Source of the DNA: Acidimicrobiia bacterium
GTDB taxonomy: Bacteria > Actinomycetota > Acidimicrobiia > Acidimicrobiales > AC-14
Assembly: GCA_023265025.1 (NCBI GenBank)
Contig: JAHFUP010000030.1
Coordinates: forward strand, 1 to 55,644
Length of the DNA stretch: 55,644 bases
Direction: 5' to 3'
Under the pieces are notes generated by a model. It saw nothing but the letters and a program-made list of their open reading frames with translations. It ran no database searches and was not told where the DNA came from. Numbering within the stretch: position 1 is the stretch's first letter; each line of letters opens with the position of its first letter. Below are positions 1 through 9,261 of the stretch, piece after piece. Both the position numbers and the translations under genes were made by a program.

Positions 1-24
1 CGTGTCGGGGTGGAAAATGGGCAC
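1..24 (-). CDS. 5' end of an unidentified gene leaving the window
   Basis: Only eight codons are visible on the minus strand, starting with GTG at 24 and reading V-P-I-F-H-P-D-T. The start is supported by an AAGGAG ribosome-binding site six bases upstream (positions 36 to 31). No family can be assigned from so little sequence. It may be an accidental start, but the spacing is ideal and the next minus-strand gene ends upstream of it at 114. Confidence 0.4.
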
Positions 25-113
25 GGCTGGCTCCTTCCGTATGTTGGCTCTGCCCGCTCAGCGTGGCGGATGATCCACGCAGATGCGGAACGGAGCCGGC
101 CGTTCCATGTTGA

Positions 114-389
114 CTAGCCCGGAGGGGCGATGGTCTGGTCGTCCTCCTCCTCGGTGGCACCGCTCTCGACGAAGGTCTCCTTGTCCTCGTCGACGAGCAC
201 CCCGGCCTCTTCGGCCTGCGTCCGCGCCTTTTCGATCCGCTCGGTGATCTCCTCGAGGCGGGCGTCCTCGTCCGGCGGCTCGGGCTCCGCCTCGGGCTCG
301 GGCGACTCAGCGGTGTCCTCCGGCTGCTCGTCGGGCGCCGCCTCGTCGTCGTCGGGCCGGCTGTCCTCGGTCTGCTCTTCGGTGCTCAT
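114..389 (-). CDS. small highly acidic hypothetical protein (91 aa)
   Basis: The 91-residue product is dominated by Glu, Asp and Pro. Residues 1-45 look disordered (runs such as EPEAEPEPPDEDA). Residues 43-63 could form a short charged coiled coil (RLEEITERIEKARTQAEEAG). It has no signal peptide or membrane segment. The start is the ATG at 389; the open frame continues upstream but that part runs through the promoter of the divergent response regulator and has no acidic bias. The function is unknown. Confidence 0.6.
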   Translation of the reverse strand: MSTEEQTEDSRPDDDEAAPDEQPEDTAESPEPEAEPEPPDEDARLEEITERIEKARTQAEEAGVLVDEDKETFVESGATEEEDDQTIAPPG

Positions 390-447
390 GGTCGGAGTCT
401 GCACAGAATCTCCACGCGCTACTCGGGACTCCTGCACATCCGCTTCG

Positions 448-459
448 TACTCTGGAGTT
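448..459 (+). promoter_or_regulatory. -10 element of a leaderless promoter for the response regulator at 460
   Basis: TACTCT (448-453) fits the actinobacterial -10 pattern TANNNT and lies six bases before the GTG at 460, so transcription should begin at the start codon. The GGAG at 454-457 is too close to the GTG to act as a ribosome-binding site, which favours leaderless initiation. Confidence 0.5.
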
Positions 460-1148
<689 letters not shown>

Positions 1149-1152
<4 letters not shown>

Positions 1153-2153
1153 GGCCGCTCGACCCCCTGTCGTCGATCAAGATGAAGCTGGGCGCGGTCA
1201 TCGTGGCCGCAGTGGCCGTCACGGTGGTGGTCGTGTCGGTGGGGACCGGCGCCGGCGTGTCGCCGGTGGTCAGCGCCCTGGCCGCCGGCGCTCTCTCGCT
1301 CGGACTGGTGCAGGTGCTGGCCCACGGCATGACCTCGCCGTTGCGGGAGATGGCGGCCGCCGCCGCGGCCATGGCCCGGGGCGACTACGGCCGGCGGGTG
1401 ACGGCGAGCTCCCACGACGAGGTCGGCGAGCTGGCCCGGGCGTTCAACGGCATGGCCGCGCAGCTCGGCGAGGTCGACCGGGTCAGGCGTGAGCTGGTGG
1501 CCAACGTCTCCCACGAGCTGCGAACGCCGATCACCGCGCTGCAGGCCGTGCTCGAGAACATGATCGACGGCGTCGAGCCGGCCGACCCGGAGACACTACG
1601 GACCATGCTCCGCCAGGTCGAGCGGCTCGGGACGCTGGTGGCCCAGCTCCTCGACCTCTCCCGGCTGGAGTCCGGCGCCGTGCCCCTGCAGCGGCGGCCC
1701 TTCGAGCTCGGGCCGCTCCTGGAGGAGGCCGCCGGCGAGACCCGGCTGCGCACGACCGACGTGCACGTCGCCGTCACCGTCGATCCGGCCGGGGCCACCG
1801 CCGACGGCGACCGGGCCCGGGTGCACCAGGTCGTCAGCAACCTGCTCGACAACGCCCTGCGCCACTCGCCGGCTGGCGGCACGGTCGAGCTGCGGGCGAC
1901 AAAGAACCGGGCCGGCGTGACAATAGAAGTCTGCGACGAGGGCCCCGGCATCTCCGAGGAGGACAAGACCATGGTGTTCGAACGCTTCTACCGGTCCGAC
2001 TCGGCCCGGTCGTCGAGGGACGGTGGCGCCGGCCTCGGCCTGGCCATCGCCCGGTGGATCGTCGACCTGCATGGCGGCGACATCCGGGTCGAGTCCCGCC
2101 AACCGCACGGCTGCCGCATGGTGGTCGTCCTGCCGACGGGCGCGGCACGATGA
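1149..2153 (+). CDS. membrane sensor histidine kinase (HAMP-HisKA-HATPase)
   Basis: A 334-residue kinase cognate to the regulator just upstream. Two membrane helices (about 15-32 and 40-58) are joined by only about eight residues, so there is no extracytoplasmic sensor domain. It resembles small kinases that sense within the membrane or through a partner protein. HAMP follows at about 58-110. The phospho-acceptor H122 lies in NVSHELRTP, the N box is DNALRHSP, and the G boxes are DEGPGIS and GAGLGLAIA. The gene overlaps its neighbours by four bases on both sides (GTGA at the start, ATGA at the end), so regulator, kinase and the next membrane protein form one transcript. Confidence 0.92.
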
Positions 2154-3604
2154 GCATGCGCCTCGACACGCCGTCCCGGCCCATGGGCCTGGGCGTCCGG
2201 CGGCCGGCCGACGGCCGGGTGCTCGCCGCCGCCGCCGTCGCCGCCGTCCTGACCGACCTGTCCGTGCGCTCGGGGGTCGCGGGCGTCGCGGGCACCATGC
2301 TGGTGATCGCGGTGGCGGCCGGCGTCGTCGTCGCCGGACGGGTGGTCGGTGGGCAGGCCGCCGGCATCGTGGCGGCCACAGTCCCGTTCGGGATCTTCCT
2401 GTCCCTGCGGATGAGCCCGTGGCTCCTGCCCCTCGACGTCCTGGCCATCGGGGGCCTACTGGTCCTCGGCGCCTCGCTGGCCGGCGGGGGGAGCCTGTTC
2501 GACCTACCGATCCCCAACCTGGTCGTCCGCGGTATCCACGCCCTCGGGCACGGGATCGCGGCGCCGGCGTACGTTGGCGCGCCGTTGAGCCGGCACCGGT
2601 CGGCGGCCGTCCTGCGCGGCGTCGTCCTCGCCCTGCCACTGCTGGTCGTCCTCGGCCTCCTGCTGGCGTCAGCCGACGCGGTGTTCGCCGGCTTCTTCCA
2701 GTGGGGGTCGCCGGAGAAGGCGATCATCCATGCCGTGCTCCTCGCCATCGGTGCCTGGGGCATGACCGGGCTACTCCGGGTGACGGCGGCCGAGCGCCCC
2801 CCGGCGGCGCCGGCGCTGCCCTTCCGCCTAGGGCACGTCGAGACGACCGTCGTGCTCGGCTCGCTCCTCGCCCTCTTCGCCGCCTTCGCCGTCGCCCAGG
2901 TCGTGGTGCTCGCCGGTGGCGGCCGCCACGTCCTCGAGACCGCCGGCCTCACCTACGCCGAGTACGCCCGCACCGGCTTCTTCCAGCTCCTGGCCGTCGC
3001 CGGCATCACCCTGGTCGCCCTGGTCGGGCTGCGGGCGGTCACCGACCTGTCCGACCCCGCCTACCGCCTGCGCTTCATCGTCCTGGCCGAGGCGGCGATC
3101 GCGCTGACGCTCGTGATCGTCGGCGTCGCCCTCCGGCGCCTCGGCCTGTACCAGGACGCCTACGGCCTCACCATGCTGCGGCTGTACAGCTCGGTCTTCG
3201 CGGTCTGGATCGGCTTCGTGCTCGTGCTCGCCGGCGGCGCCCTCGCCGGCCTCGCCCCCACCCGGGCGTGGTTCCCGGGCGCGGCGATCGTCGCCGGCCT
3301 GACTCTGCTCCTCGGGCTCAACGTGCTGAACCCCGAAGCCGTCGTCGTGCGGCACAACGTCGACCGGGCCGTCAGGACCCAGAAGGTGGATCCCGGCTAC
3401 CTCACCGAGCTGTCCGATGACGCCGTCCCTACCCTCGTCAAGGCCCTCCCCCGCCTGCCGGAGCCGGCCCGCACCCAGGTGCTGGCCGCGGTCTGCGATG
3501 CCTACCGGCCGGCGTTCGACGGCTGGGCTGCGGCCAACACCTCCCGCCGGCGGGCGACGGACGCCCGCCGGCAGGTGTGCCGGCCTGAGGGGGTCAGGCG
3601 ATAA
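2150..3604 (+). CDS. polytopic membrane protein, DUF4173/DUF4153-like
   Basis: A 484-residue protein with about ten hydrophobic helices. Its block LPLLVVLGLLLASADAVFAG is a hallmark of the DUF4153/DUF4173 membrane family, whose function is unknown. The C-terminal ~70 residues are soluble and include a helical stretch with an ALPRLPEPARTQVL segment. It starts at ATG 2150, overlapping the kinase stop (ATGA), so it is translationally coupled to the two-component system. Because the kinase has almost no sensing domain, this protein may be its signal input or accessory partner; that is inference from the operon. Its stop overlaps the end of the convergent whiB-like gene by 11 bases. Confidence 0.75.
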   Translation: MSMRLDTPSRPMGLGVRRPADGRVLAAAAVAAVLTDLSVRSGVAGVAGTMLVIAVAAGVVVAGRVVGGQAAGIVAATVPFGIFLSLRMSPWLLPLDVLAIGGLLVLGASLAGGGSLFDLPIPNLVVRGIHALGHGIAAPAYVGAPLSRHRSAAVLRGVVLALPLLVVLGLLLASADAVFAGFFQWGSPEKAIIHAVLLAIGAWGMTGLLRVTAAERPPAAPALPFRLGHVETTVVLGSLLALFAAFAVAQVVVLAGGGRHVLETAGLTYAEYARTGFFQLLAVAGITLVALVGLRAVTDLSDPAYRLRFIVLAEAAIALTLVIVGVALRRLGLYQDAYGLTMLRLYSSVFAVWIGFVLVLAGGALAGLAPTRAWFPGAAIVAGLTLLLGLNVLNPEAVVVRHNVDRAVRTQKVDPGYLTELSDDAVPTLVKALPRLPEPARTQVLAAVCDAYRPAFDGWAAANTSRRRATDARRQVCRPEGVRR

Positions 3605-3941
3605 GGGTCTGGGTGCCGGTGTCGGCGACGACCGGCTCCGGGCGGGGGTGCTTGGGGGGACGGCCCCGGGGCCGCTTGACGGCAAGCACCTTGCCCTTGA
3701 AGAAGAGCCGCCCACCCCAGACGCCGTAGGGCTCACGCCGGATCAGGGCGGCCTCGAAGCAGGCCTCCTGGACCGGGCAGCCACCGCAGAAGGCCTTGGC
3801 CCGAGCGATGTCGTCCAGCTGCTCGGAGAAGAACAGTGCCACCAGGCTCCCCGTACCGTCGTTGCACCGCGCGTTGGCCCACAGCCACGCCTCGTCCTGG
3901 CCCTGGTCAAACTCCTCGTTTTCCCGCCGCTCGGCCAGCAT
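3594..3941 (-). CDS. WhiB-family iron-sulfur transcription factor
   Basis: A 115-residue WhiB-like (Wbl) protein. Four cysteines, C26, C52, C55 and C61 (C-x25-C-x2-C-x5-C), should bind a [4Fe-4S] cluster, and the turn EPYGVWGG at 70-77 is the family signature. The tail has a basic stretch KRPRGRPPKHPRP resembling an AT-hook, as in WhiB7-type members that pair with the primary sigma factor and bind AT-rich promoter DNA; whether this is a WhiB7 orthologue I cannot say. The ATG at 3941 has a good AGAGGAG ribosome-binding site. Wbl proteins are almost confined to Actinobacteria and their phages, which supports the taxonomic placement. Confidence 0.93.
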   Translation of the reverse strand: MLAERRENEEFDQGQDEAWLWANARCNDGTGSLVALFFSEQLDDIARAKAFCGGCPVQEACFEAALIRREPYGVWGGRLFFKGKVLAVKRPRGRPPKHPRPEPVVADTGTQTLIA

Positions 3942-4010
3942 CTGCTCGCTCCTCTCTGTGCGTGTGTTCCGTGTCGTGTCGGTCAGTCGGTCTGTGCTGC
4001 GGCAATGAGA

Positions 4011-4041
4011 AAGGCCGCCGGGGAAATTTCCCGGCGGCCTT
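4011..4041 (-). terminator. GC-rich hairpin, possible terminator
   Basis: AAGGCCGCC pairs with GGCGGCCTT and GGG with CCC around an AAATTT loop; one G is bulged. Read on the minus strand the hairpin is followed by TCTCATT, which is the more T-rich side. It could end a transcript coming from 4247 towards whiB or act in the whiB leader. Confidence 0.45.
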
Positions 4042-4067
4042 GGGGCCTTCTGTGGAGGTGGGGGGTG

Positions 4068-4247
4068 TCACCCCCCTGATGCGCCTCCTGGGCCCCATGG
4101 CCGCTCGATGTAGTTGTGGATGCCGAACGACCGCTCGGCGGCGTGGGCTGCGATGGTCATGGCGAGATCCGTGCCCGGTCGCAGGCGCGCGACGTCGCAA
4201 CCGACGCCGTGCTGCTTGGTCGCGTGCTGCCAGGCCACTACTCGCAT
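4068..4247 (-). CDS. possible small protein (59 aa), doubtful
   Basis: A 59-codon frame from ATG 4247, with composition less biased than neighbouring shadow frames and a central amphipathic stretch (DLAMTIAAHAAERSFGIHN). A TTGACG sits about 30 bases upstream and the frame is followed by hairpins at 4060-4076 and 4011-4041. I do not recognise the family and there is no clear ribosome-binding site. Homologues starting at the same Met would make it real. Confidence 0.25.
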   Translation of the reverse strand: MRVVAWQHATKQHGVGCDVARLRPGTDLAMTIAAHAAERSFGIHNYIERPWGPGGASGG

Positions 4248-4317
4248 GGGTACATCGTGTCGACCCCGTACACCCCGCGTCAACCGAATTTCGAGAATTA
4301 CTGGAAAGATGGATCCC

Positions 4318-4662
4318 ATGCCGATGCGGACCGACTGCAAGAACTACGAGAGCCGCACCTATCCGACCGGCGAGACGGTGCGGAAGTGCAACATCGACCT
4401 CGCCCCCGAGGCGCCCTGGCGCTGCCCGGAGAACTGCGCCGGCTTCGCCCCGCGCTTGGCCGACGTCAACTGGGCCCACGGGAACCTCCTCTCCCCGCCG
4501 ACGCCACCCGAGCCGCCCGGCCTGGGCGACGGCGCGGCCGAGTTGCTCGACGAGGCCGAGGAGATCGTCAACGCCGCCGGCCCCCGCATCATGGCCGAGC
4601 TGGGCGTCGACCGCGACCGCCAGCGGGCCCCATGGTGGAAGCGCCGGCGCAAGAAGGATTGA
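4318..4662 (+). CDS. small four-cysteine protein of unknown function (114 aa)
   Basis: The N-terminal ~45 residues carry four cysteines, C7, C24, C36 and C40 (C-x16-C-x11-C-x3-C), in a compact arrangement that could bind zinc or an iron-sulfur cluster. The middle is Pro-rich (PPTPPEPPG), then a helix (ELLDEAEEIVNAAGPRIM) and a very basic end (WWKRRRKKD). I chose ATG 4318 because GGAAAG lies nine bases upstream; ATG 4309 or 4324 are possible. The coding bias is clear. The gene ends 20 bases before the ribbon-helix-helix gene, but that gene has its own promoter. Function unknown; a nucleic-acid-binding role is only a guess from the basic tail. Confidence 0.7.
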   Translation: MPMRTDCKNYESRTYPTGETVRKCNIDLAPEAPWRCPENCAGFAPRLADVNWAHGNLLSPPTPPEPPGLGDGAAELLDEAEEIVNAAGPRIMAELGVDRDRQRAPWWKRRRKKD

Positions 4663-4666
4663 CAGC

Positions 4667-4683
4667 CTGATATACTGATATCA
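4667..4683 (+). promoter_or_regulatory. extended -10 promoter and putative operator of the RHH/sigma-fusion unit
   Basis: TGATATACT contains an extended -10 (TG-A-TATACT, hexamer 4671-4676), predicting transcription from about A4683. The same bases form an 8-bp tandem repeat (CTGATATA, CTGATATC at 4667-4682), and TGATATCA (4676-4683) is a perfect palindrome. Ribbon-helix-helix proteins commonly bind such short repeats over their own promoter, so autoregulation is likely but inferred. Confidence 0.5.
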
Positions 4684-4904
4684 TCGCTGACACCAAGAAC
4701 ATCCTCCTGCGGCTGGACCTCGACCTGGCCGAACGCCTCGGGGTGATCGCCCAGGTGGAGGGGCGGCCGGTGTCGGGGGTGGTGCGGGACGCTATCGCCC
4801 GCTACGTCGACGAGCGCCGGCGGGACCCCGAGTTCCAGCGCCTCCTTCAGGACTCGCTGAGCCGGCACGCCGACGTGCTGCGGCTCGTGGCGGACGACGA
4901 GTGA
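4683..4904 (+). CDS. ribbon-helix-helix (CopG-type) DNA-binding protein with a non-standard start
   Basis: A 73-residue protein. The beta strand (about 5-11, KNILLRL) and two helices (13-25 and 30-46, with the turn [13 protein letters not shown]) match the MetJ/Arc/CopG fold seen in many antitoxins. Homologues usually begin Met-Ala-Asp/Glu at exactly this place, but here the codon is ATC. No ATG, GTG or TTG lies in frame between the upstream stop (TGA 4668) and codon 21, and starting later would delete the DNA-binding strand. Either ATC is used at the 5' end of a leaderless mRNA, or the start has mutated. It overlaps the next gene by four bases (GTGA), as in toxin-antitoxin operons, and is probably that gene's regulator. 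Confidence 0.75.
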   Translation: MADTKNILLRLDLDLAERLGVIAQVEGRPVSGVVRDAIARYVDERRRDPEFQRLLQDSLSRHADVLRLVADDE

Positions 4905-6283
4905 GGAGCCTCGACTTCGCCGACCTCGTGGCGCTGGCCGCCGAGGTCTCCGACGTCGAGGCGCCGAAGCTGCTCGAACTCCTCGACACCCCCGAAGTCG
5001 AGGCCCTCCTCGCCGAGGCGCAGGCGCCTCGTCCCCCGCACGAGGCGGCGGCGGTGCTGCTCGCCGGACTGGTGTCCATCGGGCCGGTGCCGAGTCGCAG
5101 CCGGCGACTGGCCCTGCTGGCCGCCCTGCAACTCCTGGCGGTCAACGGGCTCGACGCCGACCTCGACCCGGGCGGGACCCGGGCGATGCTGGCCGGCATC
5201 GCCGGCGGGGCCACCGATGTCGCCGCCGTCGCCGCGTGGCTCGACCCGCTGGTCACCGCCCGCGACCCCCTGGAGGGCGCGCTGCGGGACCTGCTGGCCG
5301 ACGACGCCTGGCGGGCCATCGGCCGGGCGGTCCTCCGCTCGTATCGCCACGGTCGGCGTCTCGCCTCGCCCGGCGACCTCCTCCTTGGGCTGTTCCGCGA
5401 GGGCACGGGGCCGGCGGCCCTGGCCCTGGGCGCCGACCCGTCCGCCGGCGCCGATCCGGGCGCACCGCCGCCGGCGCCGACCGTCCCGGTCCGCATCCCG
5501 GCCTTCGAGCCGGAGACCCGGCGGATTCTCGAGCAGGCGTTCCGGGCATCGGTGGTCCTCGGCCACCCCGAGATCAACGGTGGCCATCTGCTGCTGGGCC
5601 TCCTCGACGCCGGCCACGAGAGCGTGCTGCCCGACGGCGTCGACGCCGCCGACGTGCGCCGGCGGCTGCTCACGCTGCTCGACTCGGCGGCGGCCGAGAC
5701 CGGCGGGCTCCCCTGGCGACTGACCCGGCTGGCCGAGCGCCTGCGGTTGTCCGACCCGACGGCTGCGGCCGAGCTCGGGGAGATCGTCGACCTCCAGCGG
5801 ATCGGGCTGGACCGGCTCCGGGAGATGATCCGAGCCTGGCGGGGCGACGTCTTCCTGGACGCGCTGGCCCGCGAACCGGTCGTGACCCGGCTGTTCGGGT
5901 TTCCCGTGCGGGCCCGGGCAGATCAGGTGGCCGGCGAGCACCTGCTGGCCACCTACCTGGCGGCCATTGCCCAGTACCGCCCGCTCGGCCGGGCCGAGGA
6001 GCGGGAGCTGGCCGAGTCGATCCGCGCCGACACGCAGGCGCTCGCCGCCGAACGCCGGCGCCGGCTGATCCAGTCCAACCTCCACCTTGTCGTGCGCATC
6101 GCCCGCTCCTATGAGACGCCGGGGCTGTCGCTCCTGGACCTGATCCAGGAGGGCAATCTGGGCCTCCTTCACGCGGCCGAGCATTTCGACCCGACCAAGG
6201 GTTTCCGGTTCTCCACCTACGCCACGTGGTGGATACGGCGGTCGATCGTGGAGGCCATCGCCCGCTGGCCGCCGCCGGGCTGA
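4901..6283 (+). CDS. fusion of degenerate Doc-like, Clp-N-like and sigma-70 region 2 domains
   Basis: A 460-residue cytoplasmic protein with no recognised standard architecture. Residues 1-117 resemble Fic/Doc toxins in length, opening pattern and position behind a CopG-type gene, but the catalytic H-x-F-x-D-G-N-K motif is replaced by GPVPSRSRR (61-69). Residues about 125-262 resemble the paired helical repeats of the Clp N-terminal domain ([17 protein letters not shown] at 222-238). Residues 346-375 look like sigma region 1.2, and 388-455 are a clear sigma-70 region 2, including the core-binding segment [18 protein letters not shown] and the region 2.3-2.4 segment [13 protein letters not shown]. 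The protein stops at RWPPPG, so regions 3 and 4 are absent. It may bind RNA polymerase core and act as a conditional or competing sigma; that is inference. Confidence 0.85.
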   Translation: MRSLDFADLVALAAEVSDVEAPKLLELLDTPEVEALLAEAQAPRPPHEAAAVLLAGLVSIGPVPSRSRRLALLAALQLLAVNGLDADLDPGGTRAMLAGIAGGATDVAAVAAWLDPLVTARDPLEGALRDLLADDAWRAIGRAVLRSYRHGRRLASPGDLLLGLFREGTGPAALALGADPSAGADPGAPPPAPTVPVRIPAFEPETRRILEQAFRASVVLGHPEINGGHLLLGLLDAGHESVLPDGVDAADVRRRLLTLLDSAAAETGGLPWRLTRLAERLRLSDPTAAAELGEIVDLQRIGLDRLREMIRAWRGDVFLDALAREPVVTRLFGFPVRARADQVAGEHLLATYLAAIAQYRPLGRAEERELAESIRADTQALAAERRRRLIQSNLHLVVRIARSYETPGLSLLDLIQEGNLGLLHAAEHFDPTKGFRFSTYATWWIRRSIVEAIARWPPPG

Positions 6284-6332
6284 CGACGCAGCACCTGGGC
6301 GGGACGGACAGGCGCCGGCGGTGCGACCGAGC

Positions 6333-7510
6333 TCACACCGACCGGAGGGCGTCGGTCGGCGCCAGCCGGGCCGCTCGGACCGCGGGGTACAGGCCGGCGA
6401 CGCCGCCGATGGCGACGGCGGCGGCCAGCGCCGCGGCCAGGCTGACTGGCGGCACGACGACCGTCCACGAGCGACTGGACGCGTAGGCCCACGTCACCGC
6501 CCCGCCCAGGCCGGCGCCGGCGGCGCCGCCGAGTACGGACAGCAGCAGCGACTCCGAGAGGAACTGGCCGCGGATCTGCCGGCGGGTGGCGCCGAGGGCC
6601 CGGCGCAGGCCGATCTCCGACCGGCGCTCCAGGACGGAGATCACCATGACGTTGGCGATCCCCACCCCGCCGACCAGCAGGGCGACGGCGCCGAGCCCGA
6701 GCAGGAGGGCGGTGAGGGCCTTCTTGGTCGCCGCTTGGGCCTCGAGGGCGTCTGACGAGCGGCTGACCTTGACCTCCTCGGGATTGGCGGGGTTGGCCGT
6801 CGCCGGCAGGACATCGCGCACCGCCTCGACCTGGTCCTCCGCGGAACGGGTGTAAATCGTCGTCGGGTTGCCGCTGAAGCCGAGCAGGGACTCGGCGACG
6901 GGGAAGCCGACCAGCGCCGAGCGGTCGATCTCCGGGGCCAGCACGATCGGGGCGAGGATGCCGACGACGGTGAACCACTGGTCGCCGACCAGTACGAGCA
7001 CGGACGGGTCGGCGCCGCGGATGCCGAGCCGCTCGGCGGCCACCGAGCCGAGGACCACCGCGGGGTAGCGCTCGGTGGCCGCGTCGAGGAACCGCCCGGA
7101 GCGCACGGTCCCGCCCAGCACGCCGAGCAGGTCGGTGCGGGCGGCCCGGACGGCCAGCCCACCGGACTGCTGGGACGAGATGAGATCGCTGCGCCGGATG
7201 ATGGCCGACACGTTCCCCGTCGCGCTCACGGACTCCACCGGGCCGATGCGGGCGATCATCCCCACCGACTCCTTGGGCAGCGACGCGTTCTCGCCGAACA
7301 AGGTCTGCCCTGGGCTGACCGTGAGCAGGTTGGTGCCCAGGCGGTCGAGCTGGGCCAGTAGGTCGGCCTTGCTCGACGACGAGATCCCGAGCACCGCGAC
7401 CATCGCCGCGATACCGATGGCGATGCCGAGACCGGAGAGACCGGTCCGGAGCGGGCGGGTCCGCAGGCCGACGCTGCCCACCCGGAGGACGTCGCCCACC
7501 GCCATCCCGC

Positions 7511-7514
<4 letters not shown>
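6333..7514 (-). CDS. ABC transporter permease, MacB/FtsX type
   Basis: A 393-residue permease with one N-terminal helix (about 20-45), a large extracytoplasmic MacB-like domain (about 50-265) and three C-terminal helices (about 268-390). The FtsX signature is present around [20 protein letters not shown], the cytoplasmic loop that couples to the ATPase. Family members drive tripartite or mechanotransmission systems that export peptides, antibiotics or lipoproteins. It overlaps the ATPase gene by four bases and is the last gene of a lipoprotein-adaptor-ATPase-permease operon. Confidence 0.92.
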
Positions 7515-8187
<673 letters not shown>

Positions 8188-8191
<4 letters not shown>

Positions 8192-9261
8192 GACGCCGGC
8201 ACCTCGACCTGGGTGCCCTCCGACAGTCCCTCGCCGCTGACCTCCACCATCCCCCGGGCGAACAGCCCAGTGGAGACGGCGACGATGCGGCCAGGCCCGG
8301 TCCCGTCGACGAGGCGCACGCCGTAGCCGCCTTCGGCCAGGGCCAGCAGGGCGTTGACCGGCACGGCCAGCACGCCCTTGCGCGAGCTGGTGGTGACGCC
8401 GACCCTCACCGGGGCCTGGTCGAGGGAACCGGAGGCGGCCGGGTCGTCGAGGCTGACCGTGACCGTCACCACCCGCTTGGCCGAGTCGCCCTGGCCCTTG
8501 GTCTGGGCCACCGTGCCGACCGTTGCGATGGTGGCCGGCGTGACCCGCCCGTCGGGCAGCTTCACGTCGACCTTGTCGCCCACCTTGGCCAGCGACTGCT
8601 TCGTGGCGTCGAGGTCGACCGTGACGACCCGGGTTGTGGACGTCCCGGTCATCACCACCGAACCGGGAGGCACCGGCGACCCCTTCTCGGCCTTGACCTC
8701 GGCGACCCGGAACGCGCCGGGGAGGAGCACGACCTGGCCGGCCCCGACCGAGCCGGTCTCGTCCACGCCGAGTGCCTTCTGCCAGCGCTTGACCGCGGTC
8801 GTCGTCGCCGCGGTGAACTTCTCGTCGACGGTCACCTCGGCCTCGGTGGCATGACCGAGCGCCACCAGGTTCTGCTCGAGCTGTTTGACGTCAGGGCCGT
8901 CGGGCATGCCGACGGCGAGCCGGCGCCAGAACGGCAGGTCGCCGTAGATCAGGCTCACCGGCCGGTTGTCGATCGAGTAGAGCGACTGGCCCCGCTCGAC
9001 GACGGTGCCCGGCTTCGGCACGGCCGTCACCGTCCCCTGCCCCTGGCCCGTGACCTTCAGGTCGCCGGAGTAGCCGAGCGTGCCATCTACCTCCGTGCGG
9101 GCGACGAGGTCCTGCTTCGACACGGCCACGGACGACGTGGCGGGGTCGTCGGTGGCGGCCGCCGCCTCGCTGCCCCGGCCGTCCCACCGGCCGGCGGTCA
9201 GCACGCCGGCGCCGGCCACCATCGTGGCCGACAGGCCGAGGGCGACGATCCGCCCTCTCAC
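8188..9261 (-). CDS. efflux periplasmic adaptor with a peptidoglycan-binding domain
   Basis: A 357-residue membrane-anchored adaptor. After a signal anchor (about 3-24) comes a HlyD/MacA-like beta region ([18 protein letters not shown]), then a PG_binding_1 domain (about 107-155, with [13 protein letters not shown] and [11 protein letters not shown]), then beta-barrel regions to the end. Insertion of a peptidoglycan-binding module into an RND/MacA-type adaptor is common in Gram-positive efflux operons, where no outer-membrane channel exists. The GTG at 9261 overlaps the stop of the lipoprotein gene (GTGA). It should link the ABC pump to the cell wall or to the lipoprotein. Confidence 0.88.

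Larger units (their letters stand above)
3942..4317. other. 376-base region between whiB-like gene and a small Cys protein
   Basis: It holds the whiB upstream region, a strong hairpin (4011-4041), a second short G/C palindrome (4060-4076, GGGGGGTG-T-CACCCCCC), and a doubtful 59-codon minus-strand frame (4068-4247). No RNA gene is recognisable. Confidence 0.6.

Noticed and set aside
4659-4664. TTGACA as the -35 of the RHH promoter
   Set aside because: It lies only six bases from the TATACT hexamer, and a -10 at the proper distance would start transcription downstream of the only plausible start codon. The extended -10 explains the promoter better.
6284-6332. Frameshift hiding sigma regions 3 and 4 after the fusion gene
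   Set aside because: The 49 bases before the convergent permease gene are too short, and no frame reads region 3/4-like sequence.
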